This document shows positions 27,698 through 35,578 of a stretch of 64,000 nucleotides of DNA, in pieces (positions within the stretch are counted from its first letter, which is position 1; every line of letters starts with the position of its first letter). The translations under genes and the position numbers were made by a program. This DNA is from Bacteroidaceae bacterium (lineage in GTDB: Bacteria > Bacteroidota > Bacteroidia > Bacteroidales > Bacteroidaceae), in contig JAFNXL010000012.1 in assembly GCA_017379075.1 (NCBI GenBank), forward strand, positions 35,524 through 99,523, in the 5' to 3' direction. The notes under the pieces were generated by a model. The model ran no database searches and was not told the DNA's origin. It saw only the letters and a program-made list of their open reading frames with translations.

Positions 27698-27705
27698 CAA
27701 AGATA
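27698..27705 (-). promoter_or_regulatory. -7 element for the CotH-family gene
   Basis: TATCTTTG fits TAnnTTTG, about 20 nt before the ATG at 27678, inside the 97-bp gap after the upstream secreted-protein gene. Confidence 0.5.
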
Positions 27706-27775
27706 CGTCAATTTATATAAACGCACACGCTCAAAAATGTGAAAAAAACTAAATATTTGTTTTTTGATGTTATTT

Positions 27776-28321
27776 TCATTCATCAAGCACTCTCTTTACC
27801 TGATCAATTTTTTCATCAGTATACGTTAGGAAGATGCGCATTTTGCCCGATTCGGGGTTTGCCCGATTACCTTCTTCATCCACACAATCTATATGGCAGA
27901 ACACGCCGGTAAAACCATCGTGAATGCGCAATCCTTCATCCACATTATACAGCATATTGTCCTTGTATCTCCTTGCAAAGTTTTCCCTCATCTCCGCATA
28001 CGCAGTTTTTATTTCGGCACGTTTCTTCTGTGTGTCATCGCTTGTAAAGGAAATGGTATAGAATTGGTTGTCAAAAAAGTTGAGACAAACATAATTCCAC
28101 GTCACACCATTATAAGTTAACGGCTTTTTTGCGGCATCTATGACCAAGGCGTCCTTGCAGGCAACCACCTTGATGCCACGAGACTGCAAGCTGTCCAATA
28201 CAACCTCCATCTTTTCTCCAAATGCGCAGCCCAAAAACATACGCTGTACCTGTTGCGCCTGCAAAACGGCACATTGAACAAGCAAGGCAACAACAGCCAT
28301 TGCTTTAATTCTTCTATTCAT
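27776..28321 (-). CDS. Secreted hypothetical protein
   Basis: 181 residues with a signal peptide (about 1-22, ending VLQAQ). The mature part begins VQRMFLGCAFGEKMEVVLDSLQSRG and has an alternating hydrophobic pattern suggesting a small alpha/beta domain, with three cysteines in the mature part. I do not recognise the family. It follows luxS by 35 bp on the same strand, so it may be the third gene of the mtnN-luxS unit, but nothing in the protein points to the methyl cycle. Confidence 0.65.
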   Translation of the reverse strand: MNRRIKAMAVVALLVQCAVLQAQQVQRMFLGCAFGEKMEVVLDSLQSRGIKVVACKDALVIDAAKKPLTYNGVTWNYVCLNFFDNQFYTISFTSDDTQKKRAEIKTAYAEMRENFARRYKDNMLYNVDEGLRIHDGFTGVFCHIDCVDEEGNRANPESGKMRIFLTYTDEKIDQVKRVLDE

Positions 28322-28356
28322 CGATTATAAAAATTGTTGCTTTGTATTTTAGTAAC

Positions 28357-28839
28357 TTATCTGTCCGGATAAACCAGATTCTCGGGCTTTGCCTGTAACA
28401 GCACTTCTTCCAGATACTTGCGAGATTCCCACTTCGCCATGGGAAGGTCGTGCAGTAGCCAGTTTCCACAATCAATGGGGGCAGCGCCGGGAATCTCACC
28501 TTCAAACTCGGCTACAAAGCGGAATGTCTCCTGCATCAGTTCCAGAATGTCCGAGGGTTCAAGATGTCCACGCATCAGCAGATAGTTGCCTGTGAGACAA
28601 CCCATGGGACCCCAATAGACAATGCGGTCCATCCATTGCGGCTGGTTGCGCAGGTAGGTTGCCGCAAGATGCTCAATCGTGTGCAAGGCACCAGGATGCA
28701 TCACAGGTTCGCGGTTGGGTTCCTTCATACGGATGTCGAATGTGGTCACTTCCTCTCCGCCAACCATATCGCGGCGGCTCACATAGATTCCTCTCAAGAG
28801 TTTTACGTGATCAATGGTAAAACTTGGTATTTTCTTCAT
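28357..28839 (-). CDS. luxS: S-ribosylhomocysteine lyase (AI-2 synthase)
   Basis: 160 residues, normal length. The metal site is HTIEHLAATYLRN near residues 48-60 (HxxxH with the catalytic Glu) and the third ligand Cys lies in WGPMGCLTGNYLL near 80-92; an R-R-D and FDIRMKEPN stretch precedes. It splits S-ribosylhomocysteine into homocysteine and DPD, the AI-2 precursor. It overlaps the mtnN stop by 4 bp (ATGA), so the two consecutive enzymes of the activated methyl cycle are translationally coupled. Confidence 0.96.
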   Translation of the reverse strand: MKKIPSFTIDHVKLLRGIYVSRRDMVGGEEVTTFDIRMKEPNREPVMHPGALHTIEHLAATYLRNQPQWMDRIVYWGPMGCLTGNYLLMRGHLEPSDILELMQETFRFVAEFEGEIPGAAPIDCGNWLLHDLPMAKWESRKYLEEVLLQAKPENLVYPDR

Positions 28840-29519
28840 AAACTATTTAGGAATGATCGGGTAACCTGGAAACTTTTGTCTGCCATGGTGTCCCAGAAAT
28901 TAAGATATTGCTCGAAATGCGCTTCCGCTCCCGGAGTGTCGCTGATGATACGGAAACTGACAAAAGGAATGTTGAAGATATGGCATACCTGTGCAATGGA
29001 TGCACTTTCCATATCCACAGCCAGTCCTTCGGGATAGTCAGCCTTTATTGCATCCAACTCGGTGCGTGCGGTAATGAAACGGTCACCAGTGCATATCAAG
29101 CCGGGCACAACTCTTACCCCAGTCTCTACCTGCAATGCCTTTTCCACAAGTCCGCTGTCGCAAGTGAAGAATGTGGGTAGCCCCTGAACTTGTCCCGGAT
29201 CGCATCCTTCTCCGCACCAAACATCGTGATAACACACTCTTTCGCTCACTACTACGTCCATTACATTCAGTTGCGCATCAATGCCACCAGCCACACCAGT
29301 GCTGATTACACAATCGGGACGATAATGCATGATGAGTTGGGTTACACCGCAGGCTGCATTCACTTTGCCAATACCGCATTGTTGCAAAACCACTGTATGC
29401 CGCCCCAAAGTGCCGACCAGATAGGTCTGTGGTCCGTGTTTCTCTTCACGAGTTTCTGCAAGCATGGCGGCCACCTGCTTGAACTCCACGGACATCGCTG
29501 TAAGTATTCCTATTGTCAT
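28836..29519 (-). CDS. mtnN: 5'-methylthioadenosine/S-adenosylhomocysteine nucleosidase
   Basis: 227 residues from ATG 29519 (MTIGILTAMSVEFKQ, the usual family start); the 13-residue upstream extension lies across the promoter. QQCGIGKVNAA near 57-67, STGVAGGID near 82 and the purine/catalytic motif AVDMESASIAQV near 170-181 are conserved, with the catalytic Asp in ISDTPG. It releases adenine from SAH and MTA and gives LuxS its substrate. Confidence 0.95.
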   Translation of the reverse strand: MTIGILTAMSVEFKQVAAMLAETREEKHGPQTYLVGTLGRHTVVLQQCGIGKVNAACGVTQLIMHYRPDCVISTGVAGGIDAQLNVMDVVVSERVCYHDVWCGEGCDPGQVQGLPTFFTCDSGLVEKALQVETGVRVVPGLICTGDRFITARTELDAIKADYPEGLAVDMESASIAQVCHIFNIPFVSFRIISDTPGAEAHFEQYLNFWDTMADKSFQVTRSFLNSL

Positions 29520-29527
29520 AAGTCGTG

Positions 29528-29558
29528 CAAAGTTACCCTTTTTTTGATAAATTAACAA
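29528..29558 (-). promoter_or_regulatory. mtnN-luxS promoter (-33 TTG and -7 TAACTTTG)
   Basis: TAACTTTG (29528-29535) with TTG (29556-29558) separated by exactly 20 bp, the best spacing for Bacteroidetes promoters. The leader to the mtnN ATG is only about 5 nt. Confidence 0.65.
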
Positions 29559-29590
29559 AAAACTATCCCCTGCTTACGGCAAAAACTCTA

Positions 29591-29598
29591 TAACTTTG
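29591..29598 (+). promoter_or_regulatory. -7 element for the Cu/Zn exporter gene
   Basis: TAACTTTG fits TAnnTTTG, 27 nt before the ATG at 29626, divergent from the mtnN promoter. No good -33 TTG is seen. Confidence 0.45.
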
Positions 29599-29625
29599 CA
29601 CAGAATTTATAAAAGCCGACTGAAA

Positions 29626-30900
29626 ATGGATTTGATTTCTTCTATTCTGACCGATATTTGGCACATTTGCAACAGTATGTCACCTTATATTCTTTTAGGA
29701 TTCCTTTTGGCTGGTTTGCTACACGAATTTGTGCCCGCGGATTTCTTCATTAGACATCTCTCCGGAAAGAACTTCCGCAGTGTCTTGCTCTCCGCTTTGT
29801 TTAGCATCCCTCTCCCATTGTGTTCTTGCGGCGTCATCCCGACAGCGATGGGACTGCGTCGCGAGGGAATTTCAAAAGGGGCTACCGTATCCTTCCTCAT
29901 TGCCACACCACAAACCGGTGTGGACAGCATCATTGCCACCTACAGTCTGATGGGTCTTCCATTCGCACTTTTACGTCCTATCATTGCGCTTGCCACCGCG
30001 CTTATCGGCGGCTCGCTCATTAACTGGTTCGACTCGGAAAGCGAGACACAATCCGGAAACAAACCCCATAAACAAGAAATGGAATCAAAAGGCAGTTTCG
30101 GTAAAAGAATGGCAGCTGCCTTACGTTATGGAATGGTAGACATGATTGCCGACATAGGCAAATGGCTGATTATCGGACTCATTACCGCTGGCATCATAAC
30201 CACACTCGTACCCGCAGAATGGTTTTCCGTTTTCCAGGACAACAGTCTTTTAAGCATGCTGGCCATTTTGATACTCAGTATCCCCATGTATTTATGCGCC
30301 ACAGGAAGCATTCCCATTGCCGTGGCACTGATGCTGAAAGGACTCTCCCCGGGATGTGCTTTGGTGCTTCTTTTAGCCGGTCCCGCCAGCAACATGGCCA
30401 GTATTCTGGTCATAAAGAATGTGCTCGGCAAGCGTGCTTTGTTCATCTATCTCTTGTCCATTGTCATCGGAACCATCGTGTTTGGCCTTGGCATTGACTA
30501 CCTATTGCCCAGAGAATGGTTCACTGAAAATCTTGTAAGCCTGGACGAGTGTTGCCACACCCACAGCCAATGGTTTCCAACAATATGCACCCTGATGCTG
30601 GCCTTGCTGCTCCTTCATGCCCTTTTCATCAACAAATTGAACAAAAAATGCCAATGCCAAGACCATTCATGCTGCAACTCCTCTGCACAGAAGTGTGTGC
30701 GCCGGCTTTCTGTGCGCGGAATGCATTGCAACCATTGTGCCGCCAACGTGCAGAAAGCATTGTCTTCGGTAAACGGCATCACTCATGCAGACGTTTCGCT
30801 GGAACTGTCCCATGCAGAAGTTTCGGGAGAAGGCTATAATCCGGAAGAAGTGATTCAAGCAGTAAAATCACTTGGCTTTGATGCCGAATGGACAGACTGA
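29626..30900 (+). CDS. SO_0444-family Cu/Zn efflux permease with C-terminal HMA domain
   Basis: 424 residues from ATG 29626. Two permease halves (DUF318/ArsP-like), each with four or five membrane segments: LFSIPLPLCSCGVIPTAMGLRREGISKG (about 57-84) carries a Cys pair typical of the family, then ATPQTGVDS; the second half has PMYLCATGSIPIAVALMLKGL and LAGPASN. A histidine/cysteine-rich linker (CCHTHSQ, CQCQDHSCCN) leads to a heavy-metal-associated domain about 358-424 with metal site GMHCNHC. It should export copper or zinc. The two CxxC-type metal sites support metal rather than arsenite. Confidence 0.88.
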   Translation: MDLISSILTDIWHICNSMSPYILLGFLLAGLLHEFVPADFFIRHLSGKNFRSVLLSALFSIPLPLCSCGVIPTAMGLRREGISKGATVSFLIATPQTGVDSIIATYSLMGLPFALLRPIIALATALIGGSLINWFDSESETQSGNKPHKQEMESKGSFGKRMAAALRYGMVDMIADIGKWLIIGLITAGIITTLVPAEWFSVFQDNSLLSMLAILILSIPMYLCATGSIPIAVALMLKGLSPGCALVLLLAGPASNMASILVIKNVLGKRALFIYLLSIVIGTIVFGLGIDYLLPREWFTENLVSLDECCHTHSQWFPTICTLMLALLLLHALFINKLNKKCQCQDHSCCNSSAQKCVRRLSVRGMHCNHCAANVQKALSSVNGITHADVSLELSHAEVSGEGYNPEEVIQAVKSLGFDAEWTD

Positions 30901-30947
30901 AATTCAACTCATTCACATACATTAAAAAAAATACATATTGAATATTT

Positions 30948-31151
30948 ATGGAAAAAGAAATTCTGATGGCAGGCATAGAAGCCTTGTCGCAAGCCATATC
31001 GGCAGAACCCACAGCCACATTATACAAAGAACGCGGAAGATTGCGCATGCTTGCCGGCGACAGCCAAGGCGCAATGGATGACATCCGAAAGGCGGCAGAA
31101 TTGGATCCGTCCATGCTGGAGCAGTTCAGTGGCAAGTTCGACAATAAGTAA
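30948..31151 (+). CDS. Small TPR-like protein
   Basis: 67 residues. IEALSQAISAEPTATLYKERGRLRMLAGDSQGAMDDIRKAAELDP matches one and a half tetratricopeptide repeats (A/L-W-G-A-P-type spacing, ending in AAELDP). No signal peptide. It starts 47 bp after the exporter gene, possibly co-transcribed. Likely a small protein-interaction scaffold; no partner evident. Confidence 0.65.
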   Translation: MEKEILMAGIEALSQAISAEPTATLYKERGRLRMLAGDSQGAMDDIRKAAELDPSMLEQFSGKFDNK

Positions 31152-31189
31152 CTTTTTTACACATTTTACAAAAAAATGTCATCGTTTTC

Positions 31190-31220
31190 TTGCACAATAA
31201 ATGAAAAGCATATAAATTTG
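31190..31220 (+). promoter_or_regulatory. Promoter of the aromatic amino-acid operon
   Basis: TTG at 31190-31192 and TAAATTTG at 31213-31220, with a 20-bp spacer, match the Bacteroidetes -33/-7 consensus. Transcription should start near 31224, about 24 nt before the leader peptide ATG. Confidence 0.72.
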
Positions 31221-31247
31221 CGCTGATTTAAAACAAAAAGACAGACA

Positions 31248-31313
31248 ATGCACGCAGGAAATACTTTCTTTAACGGCTATTATTTTTACTTTTACTTTAG
31301 CAAGCTGAAGTGA
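31248..31313 (+). CDS. Phe/Tyr-rich leader peptide (attenuator)
   Basis: 21 codons: after MHAGNT the peptide reads FFNG, then YYFYFYF, then SKLK and a TGA stop. Nine of 21 codons are Phe (5) or Tyr (4), seven of them consecutive (31278-31298). It lies between a good promoter and a terminator hairpin and ahead of pheA. It is a classical ribosome-stalling leader: low charged tRNA-Phe or tRNA-Tyr would stall the ribosome on the YYFYFYF run. Too short for ordinary ORF callers. Confidence 0.85.
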   Translation: MHAGNTFFNGYYFYFYFSKLK

Positions 31314-31404
31314 AGCGGGTCGTTGCGTACATAAAAAAGAAACAGAACAACATTAGAAAGAATAAAGAGAATGTCCCGCTTCCATAGGAGGCGGGATTTT
31401 TTTT
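31312..31404 (+). promoter_or_regulatory. Phe/Tyr transcription attenuator: antiterminator and terminator
   Basis: GAAGCGGG (31312-31319) begins inside the leader stop codon and is exactly complementary to CCCGCTTC (31375-31382), forming an antiterminator. The latter is also the left arm of the terminator: TCCCGCTTCC and GGAGGCGGGA (31374-31396) make a 10-bp stem with a 3-nt loop and eight T residues (31397-31404). A ribosome that completes the leader covers GAAGCGGG, so the terminator forms; a ribosome stalled upstream on Phe/Tyr codons leaves it free and the operon is read. Confidence 0.85.
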
Positions 31405-31435
31405 ATTATACCAAAACATTATAAAGAAGTAGATT

Positions 31436-32278
31436 ATGACAAACGTAGCCATTCAAGGATTCAAGGGCAGCTTCCACGACATTGCGGCCCACCGATATTT
31501 TGACAAGGAAGAAATCGAGCTTTCATGTTTCAGTACGTTTGAGCAGGTCTTTAATCATGTCAAGACCAACCCCGATGCCGTAGCCATGGTGGCCATTGAG
31601 AACACCATCGCAGGCAGTCTGCTTCACAATTACGAACTGATTCGCGACAGCGGACTCACCGTTGTGGGCGAACACAAACTGCGCATCAGCCACAGTATTA
31701 TGTGCCTTCCCGATGATGATTGGGAGAGCATCAGAGAGGTGAACTCCCACCCCGTCGCACTGATGCAATGCCGCGATTTCCTGCAAAAGCATGATGGGAT
31801 AAAGATTGTCGAGGTGGCAGATACCGCCGGAGCGGCCGCAGATATCTGTCATAAAAAATTGCACGGCCATGCAGCCATCTGCCACCGTGATGTGGCGGAC
31901 ATATACGGAATGAAGCTGTTGCAGGAAGGCATAGAGACCAACAAGCACAATTTCACTCGTTTTCTGGTTCTTGCCAATAAGGAAAAAGCCGGAAGCCTAC
32001 GCGAGAGCAGCAAGACCAACAAGGCCAGCATTGAGTTCACCCTTCCGCATGAGGAAGGAAGTCTGAGCGCCATTCTCAGCATTCTGTCCTTCTACAAGCT
32101 CAATCTGACCAAGATACAGTCATTGCCCATCATCGGGAAGGAATGGCAATATATGTTCTACATTGACCTGACTTACAGCAGTCCCACCAACTTCCGTCAG
32201 GCCATAAACGCAATTTCACCACTCACACAGGAATTAAATCTGTTAGGAGAATACAACAATGGAAGACAAAGCATTTGA
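31436..32278 (+). CDS. pheA: Prephenate dehydratase
   Basis: 280 residues, monofunctional. Residues 1-180 form the dehydratase domain: VAIQGFKGSFHDIAA at the start, VAIENTIAGSLLHNYELI near 55-72, and NFTRFLVL near 175-182 with the catalytic Thr-Arg-Phe. Residues about 198-270 form an ACT domain (LPHEEGSLSAILSIL) that in this family binds phenylalanine for feedback inhibition. It converts prephenate to phenylpyruvate. The gene begins 31 bp after the attenuator T run and its end overlaps the aminotransferase start by 20 bp. Confidence 0.95.
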   Translation: MTNVAIQGFKGSFHDIAAHRYFDKEEIELSCFSTFEQVFNHVKTNPDAVAMVAIENTIAGSLLHNYELIRDSGLTVVGEHKLRISHSIMCLPDDDWESIREVNSHPVALMQCRDFLQKHDGIKIVEVADTAGAAADICHKKLHGHAAICHRDVADIYGMKLLQEGIETNKHNFTRFLVLANKEKAGSLRESSKTNKASIEFTLPHEEGSLSAILSILSFYKLNLTKIQSLPIIGKEWQYMFYIDLTYSSPTNFRQAINAISPLTQELNLLGEYNNGRQSI

Positions 32279-33449
32279 CATACGTCCTGCAGAAAGAATC
32301 TGCACCGTAAATGAATACTATTTCAGCCGCAAGTTGAAGGAAGTGGCCCGAATGAATGCTGAAGGAATGGACATCATCAGTCTGGCCATCGGCAGTCCGG
32401 ACATGCCGCCCAGCGATTCCACCATCCAGACGCTCTGCCATGAAGCAGCCAAGCCCAACGCACACGGATACCAACCCACCATCGGCACCCCCGAACTGCG
32501 CAGCGCCATGGCAGGTTTCTACAGACGCTGGTATGGAGTGGAGCTGGATGCCGAAAAAGAAATTCTCCCCCTCATCGGATCAAAGGAAGGCATTCTTCAC
32601 GTTACGCTTGCCTTTGTCAATCCCGGCGACCAAGTGCTTGTTCCCAATCCCGGTTACCCCACTTACACCAGCCTTAGCAAAATACTGGGAGCGGAAGTGG
32701 TGCCATACGAACTGAGTCAGGAAAATGCGTGGCAGCCCGATCTGGATGCTTTGGAACAGACAGACCTGAGCCGTGTAAAAATCATGTGGACCAACTATCC
32801 CCATATGCCCACTGGCGCCCGTGCCATGCGCAAGACTTACCAGGCGCTGGTCGATTTTGCCCTCAGACACAACCTCATCATCGTCAATGACAACCCTTAC
32901 AGCTTCATATTGAACAGCGGTGAAAAGCTGAGTATCCTGCAAGTTCCCGGAGCCAAGAAATGCTGCATAGAGTTCAACTCCATGTCCAAGAGCCACAACA
33001 TGCCGGGTTGGCGAGTGGGAATGCTGTCCACCAACGCGCAGTTCATCCAATGGATAATGAGAGTGAAAAGCAACATTGACAGCGGCACCTTCCGCGCCAT
33101 GCAGCTTGCCGCCGCAAAGGCTTATGACAATGCTGACGAATGGCACGCCCGCGCCAATGTGGAAACCTATGCCCCACGACGGAAAAAGGCCGAAGAAATC
33201 ATGCACGCCTTGGGCTGTACTTTCGACCCCGACCAGACCGGAATGTTCCTTTGGGGACGCATACCCGACAGCTATGCCGATGTGGAACAACTCACGGAAA
33301 AGGTGCTCCACCAAGCACGTGTCTTCATTGCTCCCGGCTTCATTTTCGGAAGCGCAGGAAACAGATATATCCGCATAAGCCTATGTGCCAAAGAAGACAA
33401 GTTCGACGAGGCGCTCAAAAGAATACGCGCCATGATACAAGGCAAATAA
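32259..33449 (+). CDS. PLP-dependent class I/II aminotransferase (probably aromatic)
   Basis: 396 residues, fold type I. LAIGSPDMPPSDSTI near 45, YQPTIGTPELRSAMAGFYRRWYG near 75-97, NPGYPTY near 130, NYPHMPTGA near 180, and the PLP-lysine in FNSMSKSHNMPGWRVGM near 240-255; C-terminal Arg in RYIRISL. Its place between pheA and the DAHP synthase/chorismate mutase gene suggests amination of phenylpyruvate or hydroxyphenylpyruvate. A DapL-like or alanine aminotransferase role cannot be excluded by sequence alone. Its start overlaps pheA by 20 bp, and 58 bp separate it from the next gene. Confidence 0.88.
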   Translation: MEDKAFDIRPAERICTVNEYYFSRKLKEVARMNAEGMDIISLAIGSPDMPPSDSTIQTLCHEAAKPNAHGYQPTIGTPELRSAMAGFYRRWYGVELDAEKEILPLIGSKEGILHVTLAFVNPGDQVLVPNPGYPTYTSLSKILGAEVVPYELSQENAWQPDLDALEQTDLSRVKIMWTNYPHMPTGARAMRKTYQALVDFALRHNLIIVNDNPYSFILNSGEKLSILQVPGAKKCCIEFNSMSKSHNMPGWRVGMLSTNAQFIQWIMRVKSNIDSGTFRAMQLAAAKAYDNADEWHARANVETYAPRRKKAEEIMHALGCTFDPDQTGMFLWGRIPDSYADVEQLTEKVLHQARVFIAPGFIFGSAGNRYIRISLCAKEDKFDEALKRIRAMIQGK

Positions 33450-33507
33450 ACAGACATCTACATTATAATATATAAGAAGAGTAAGAACATAAAAAACATT
33501 TAGCAAA

Positions 33508-34575
33508 ATGGAACTGAATATAGAGAAACTGGGATTGAACGGCCTGGACGAGAACCGCCCCCTCGTGATTGCCGGCCCATGCAGCGCCGAAAGCGAAGAA
33601 CAGGTAATGAAAACGGCACACGCTTTGACCGGAAAAGGCGTGAAGATTTTCCGTGCCGGTGTGTGGAAGCCCCGCACCAAGCCCGGCGGTTTCGAAGGCC
33701 ACGGCGAGCCTGCCCTGCCCTGGCTGAAACGCGTGAAGGAAGAGACCGGAATGCTCGTTACCACCGAGGTGGCCACTCCCAAGCATGTGGAAGCCGCACT
33801 GGAAGCAGGAGTGGATATGCTGTGGATTGGCGCACGCACCACAGCCAACCCCTTTGCCATACAGGAACTGGCCGACAGACTGCGCGGAGTGGACGTGCCC
33901 GTTTTGGTGAAGAACCCTGTAAACCCCGACATTGAACTGTGGATTGGTGCGCTGCTCCGCATCAATGGTGCCGGCATCAAGCGCCTGGGCGCCATCCACC
34001 GCGGATTCAGCAGCATAGACCAGAAACTCTACCGCAACTCACCGCTGTGGCATATCCCCATCGAGCTGCACCGCCGCTACCCTAACCTGCCCATCATCTG
34101 CGACCCCAGCCACATTGGCGGAAGCAGAGACCTGGTGGCACCGCTCTGCCAACAGGCCATGGACATGGGTTTTGAAGGCCTCATCATAGAAAGCCACTGC
34201 TGCCCCGACTGCGCTTGGAGCGACGCCAAGCAGCAAGTCACCCCAGAGGTGCTCGACTTCATTCTGGACCGCCTGGTGGTACGGGACAACCAAGAGTTCA
34301 CCGAATCGCTCGGCAGTCTGCGCAAACAGATTGACGAGATGGACGACAATCTGCTGAACCTGCTGACCAAGCGCATGCGTATCAGCCGCGAGATAGCCCT
34401 TTATAAAAAAGAGCACAACATGGGTGTGGTGCAAACGGCACGTTACAGCGAGATTCTGGACAAGCGCTGTGCACAGGGCAGCCTTTGTGGCATGTCCGCC
34501 GATTTTGTGCGCCGCATTTACGAGTTCATCCACGAGGAAAGCGTTCGCCAGCAGATGGAAATCATCAACAAATAA
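33508..34575 (+). CDS. Bifunctional 3-deoxy-7-phosphoheptulonate synthase / chorismate mutase type II
   Basis: 355 residues. The N-terminal 260 residues are a KDO8P-like (type I-beta) DAHP synthase: VIAGPCSAESEEQV near 18, FRAGVWKPRTKPGGFEG near 47-63, WIGARTTANPFAIQ near 108, KNPVNPDIELWIGAL near 135, ICDPSHIGGSRDL near 195. The last 90 residues are an AroQ chorismate mutase helix bundle (IDEMDDNLLNLLTKRMRISREIALYKKEH). It joins the first and the branch-point step of aromatic synthesis in one protein, a Bacteroidetes arrangement. In the AroQ part the mutase may allosterically regulate the synthase. Confidence 0.95.
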   Translation: MELNIEKLGLNGLDENRPLVIAGPCSAESEEQVMKTAHALTGKGVKIFRAGVWKPRTKPGGFEGHGEPALPWLKRVKEETGMLVTTEVATPKHVEAALEAGVDMLWIGARTTANPFAIQELADRLRGVDVPVLVKNPVNPDIELWIGALLRINGAGIKRLGAIHRGFSSIDQKLYRNSPLWHIPIELHRRYPNLPIICDPSHIGGSRDLVAPLCQQAMDMGFEGLIIESHCCPDCAWSDAKQQVTPEVLDFILDRLVVRDNQEFTESLGSLRKQIDEMDDNLLNLLTKRMRISREIALYKKEHNMGVVQTARYSEILDKRCAQGSLCGMSADFVRRIYEFIHEESVRQQMEIINK

Positions 34576-34599
34576 TCCCACGACAAACCAGAAAGCCTT

Positions 34600-35373
34600 A
34601 TGAGAATACTTATCCTTGGTGCCGGAAAGATGGGCAGTTTCTTCACCGACGTGCTGTCCTTCAAGCACGAGTGCGCCGTCTACGAGATCGATCCCAAGCG
34701 CATGCGTTTCCTCTACAATACGCAACGCTTCACCACGCTGGAGGAAATCTCTTCCTTCCGGCCCGAACTGGTCATCAATGCCGTCACACTCAAATACACC
34801 CTTTCCGTCTTTGAACAGGTAGTCCCCCTGCTGCCGTCCGACTGTATCATCAGCGATATCAGTTCCGTAAAGACCGGATTCCGCCAGTTCTACGAGCAGA
34901 CCGGAATGCGATACGTCAGCACCCACCCCATGTTCGGCCCCACCTTTGCCAATCTGGGCGCACTCAGTTCCGAGAATGCCATTGTCATCAGCGAGGGCGA
35001 CTACATGGGCCGGCTCTTTTTCCTCGACCTCTACCGCCACCTTGGGCTGAACGTACACGAATACACCTTCGAGGAGCACGACGAGGCCATGGCCTATTCG
35101 CTCTCGGTTCCCTTTGTCAGCACCTTTGTCTTCAGTGCGGTAATGAAGAAGCAGGACGCACCCGGAACCACCTTCAAGCGCCACCTCAACATTGCCAAAG
35201 GCGTGCTGTCCGAGGACGACACCCTTCTGCGCGAGATTCTTTTCAACCCGCACACAAAATCGCACGTGGAAGGCATCCGCGCCGAGCTGAAGGAACTGAT
35301 TGAAATTATCGACCGCCACGACGAAGATGCCCTCAATGCCTATCTGAAGAAGATTAGGGGGAATATTTTCTAG
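34600..35373 (+). CDS. tyrA: Prephenate dehydrogenase
   Basis: 257 residues. Rossmann motif ILILGAGKMGSFF at the N-terminus; HPMFGPTFANL near 108-118 carries the catalytic His of TyrA; NAVTLKYTLSVFEQV and DISSVKTGFRQF are family motifs. The C-terminal helical domain is short and there is no ACT domain. It makes 4-hydroxyphenylpyruvate, the tyrosine precursor, and is the last gene of the operon; a Tyr codon run in the leader fits this end-product. Confidence 0.92.
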   Translation: MRILILGAGKMGSFFTDVLSFKHECAVYEIDPKRMRFLYNTQRFTTLEEISSFRPELVINAVTLKYTLSVFEQVVPLLPSDCIISDISSVKTGFRQFYEQTGMRYVSTHPMFGPTFANLGALSSENAIVISEGDYMGRLFFLDLYRHLGLNVHEYTFEEHDEAMAYSLSVPFVSTFVFSAVMKKQDAPGTTFKRHLNIAKGVLSEDDTLLREILFNPHTKSHVEGIRAELKELIEIIDRHDEDALNAYLKKIRGNIF

Positions 35374-35435
35374 GAAGGGCTAGAAGGGCTAGATGATCTA
35401 GAAAGTCTAGAAAAACCAGAATTTCCAGGAAACCG

Positions 35436-35482
35436 CTGTCAAAGATTCATACACCACCTGTATGATTCTTTGACAGTTTTCC
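35436..35482 (+). terminator. Long perfect-type hairpin after tyrA (terminator; possible activator site)
   Basis: 18-bp inverted repeat with one mismatch (35436-35453 and 35459-35476; CTGTCAAAGATTCATACA and its complement), 5-nt loop, followed by TTTTCCTTTT. It terminates the aromatic operon. Its centre is about 100 bp upstream of the predicted sigma-54 start of the efflux operon, which is also where an NtrC-type activator would bind; a palindrome serving both roles is possible. Confidence 0.7.
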
Positions 35483-35529
35483 TTTTCGGGCTGAAAGACC
35501 CACAACTGAAAACCAACCACTTAACGTTT

Positions 35530-35545
35530 TGGCACGGTTTTGGCA
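35530..35545 (+). promoter_or_regulatory. Sigma-54-type -24/-12 promoter of the efflux operon
   Basis: TTGGCACGG-TTT-TGGCA (35530-35545): GG at 35531-35532 and GC at 35543-35544 are exactly 12 bp apart. The -24 box TGGCACG is perfect; the -12 box TTGCA has one mismatch. Start would be near 35556. A TATATTTG that could be a housekeeping -7 element (35548-35555) overlaps downstream but has no well-spaced -33. Confidence 0.65.
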
Positions 35546-35578
35546 TATATATTTGTAGAAAATCGTACACAAAACAAG

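Noticed and set aside
35548-35555. TATATTTG as the main promoter of the TolC gene
   Set aside because: The best upstream TTG is at a poor distance (16 bp), whereas the sigma-54 boxes fit well; kept only as a possible secondary start.
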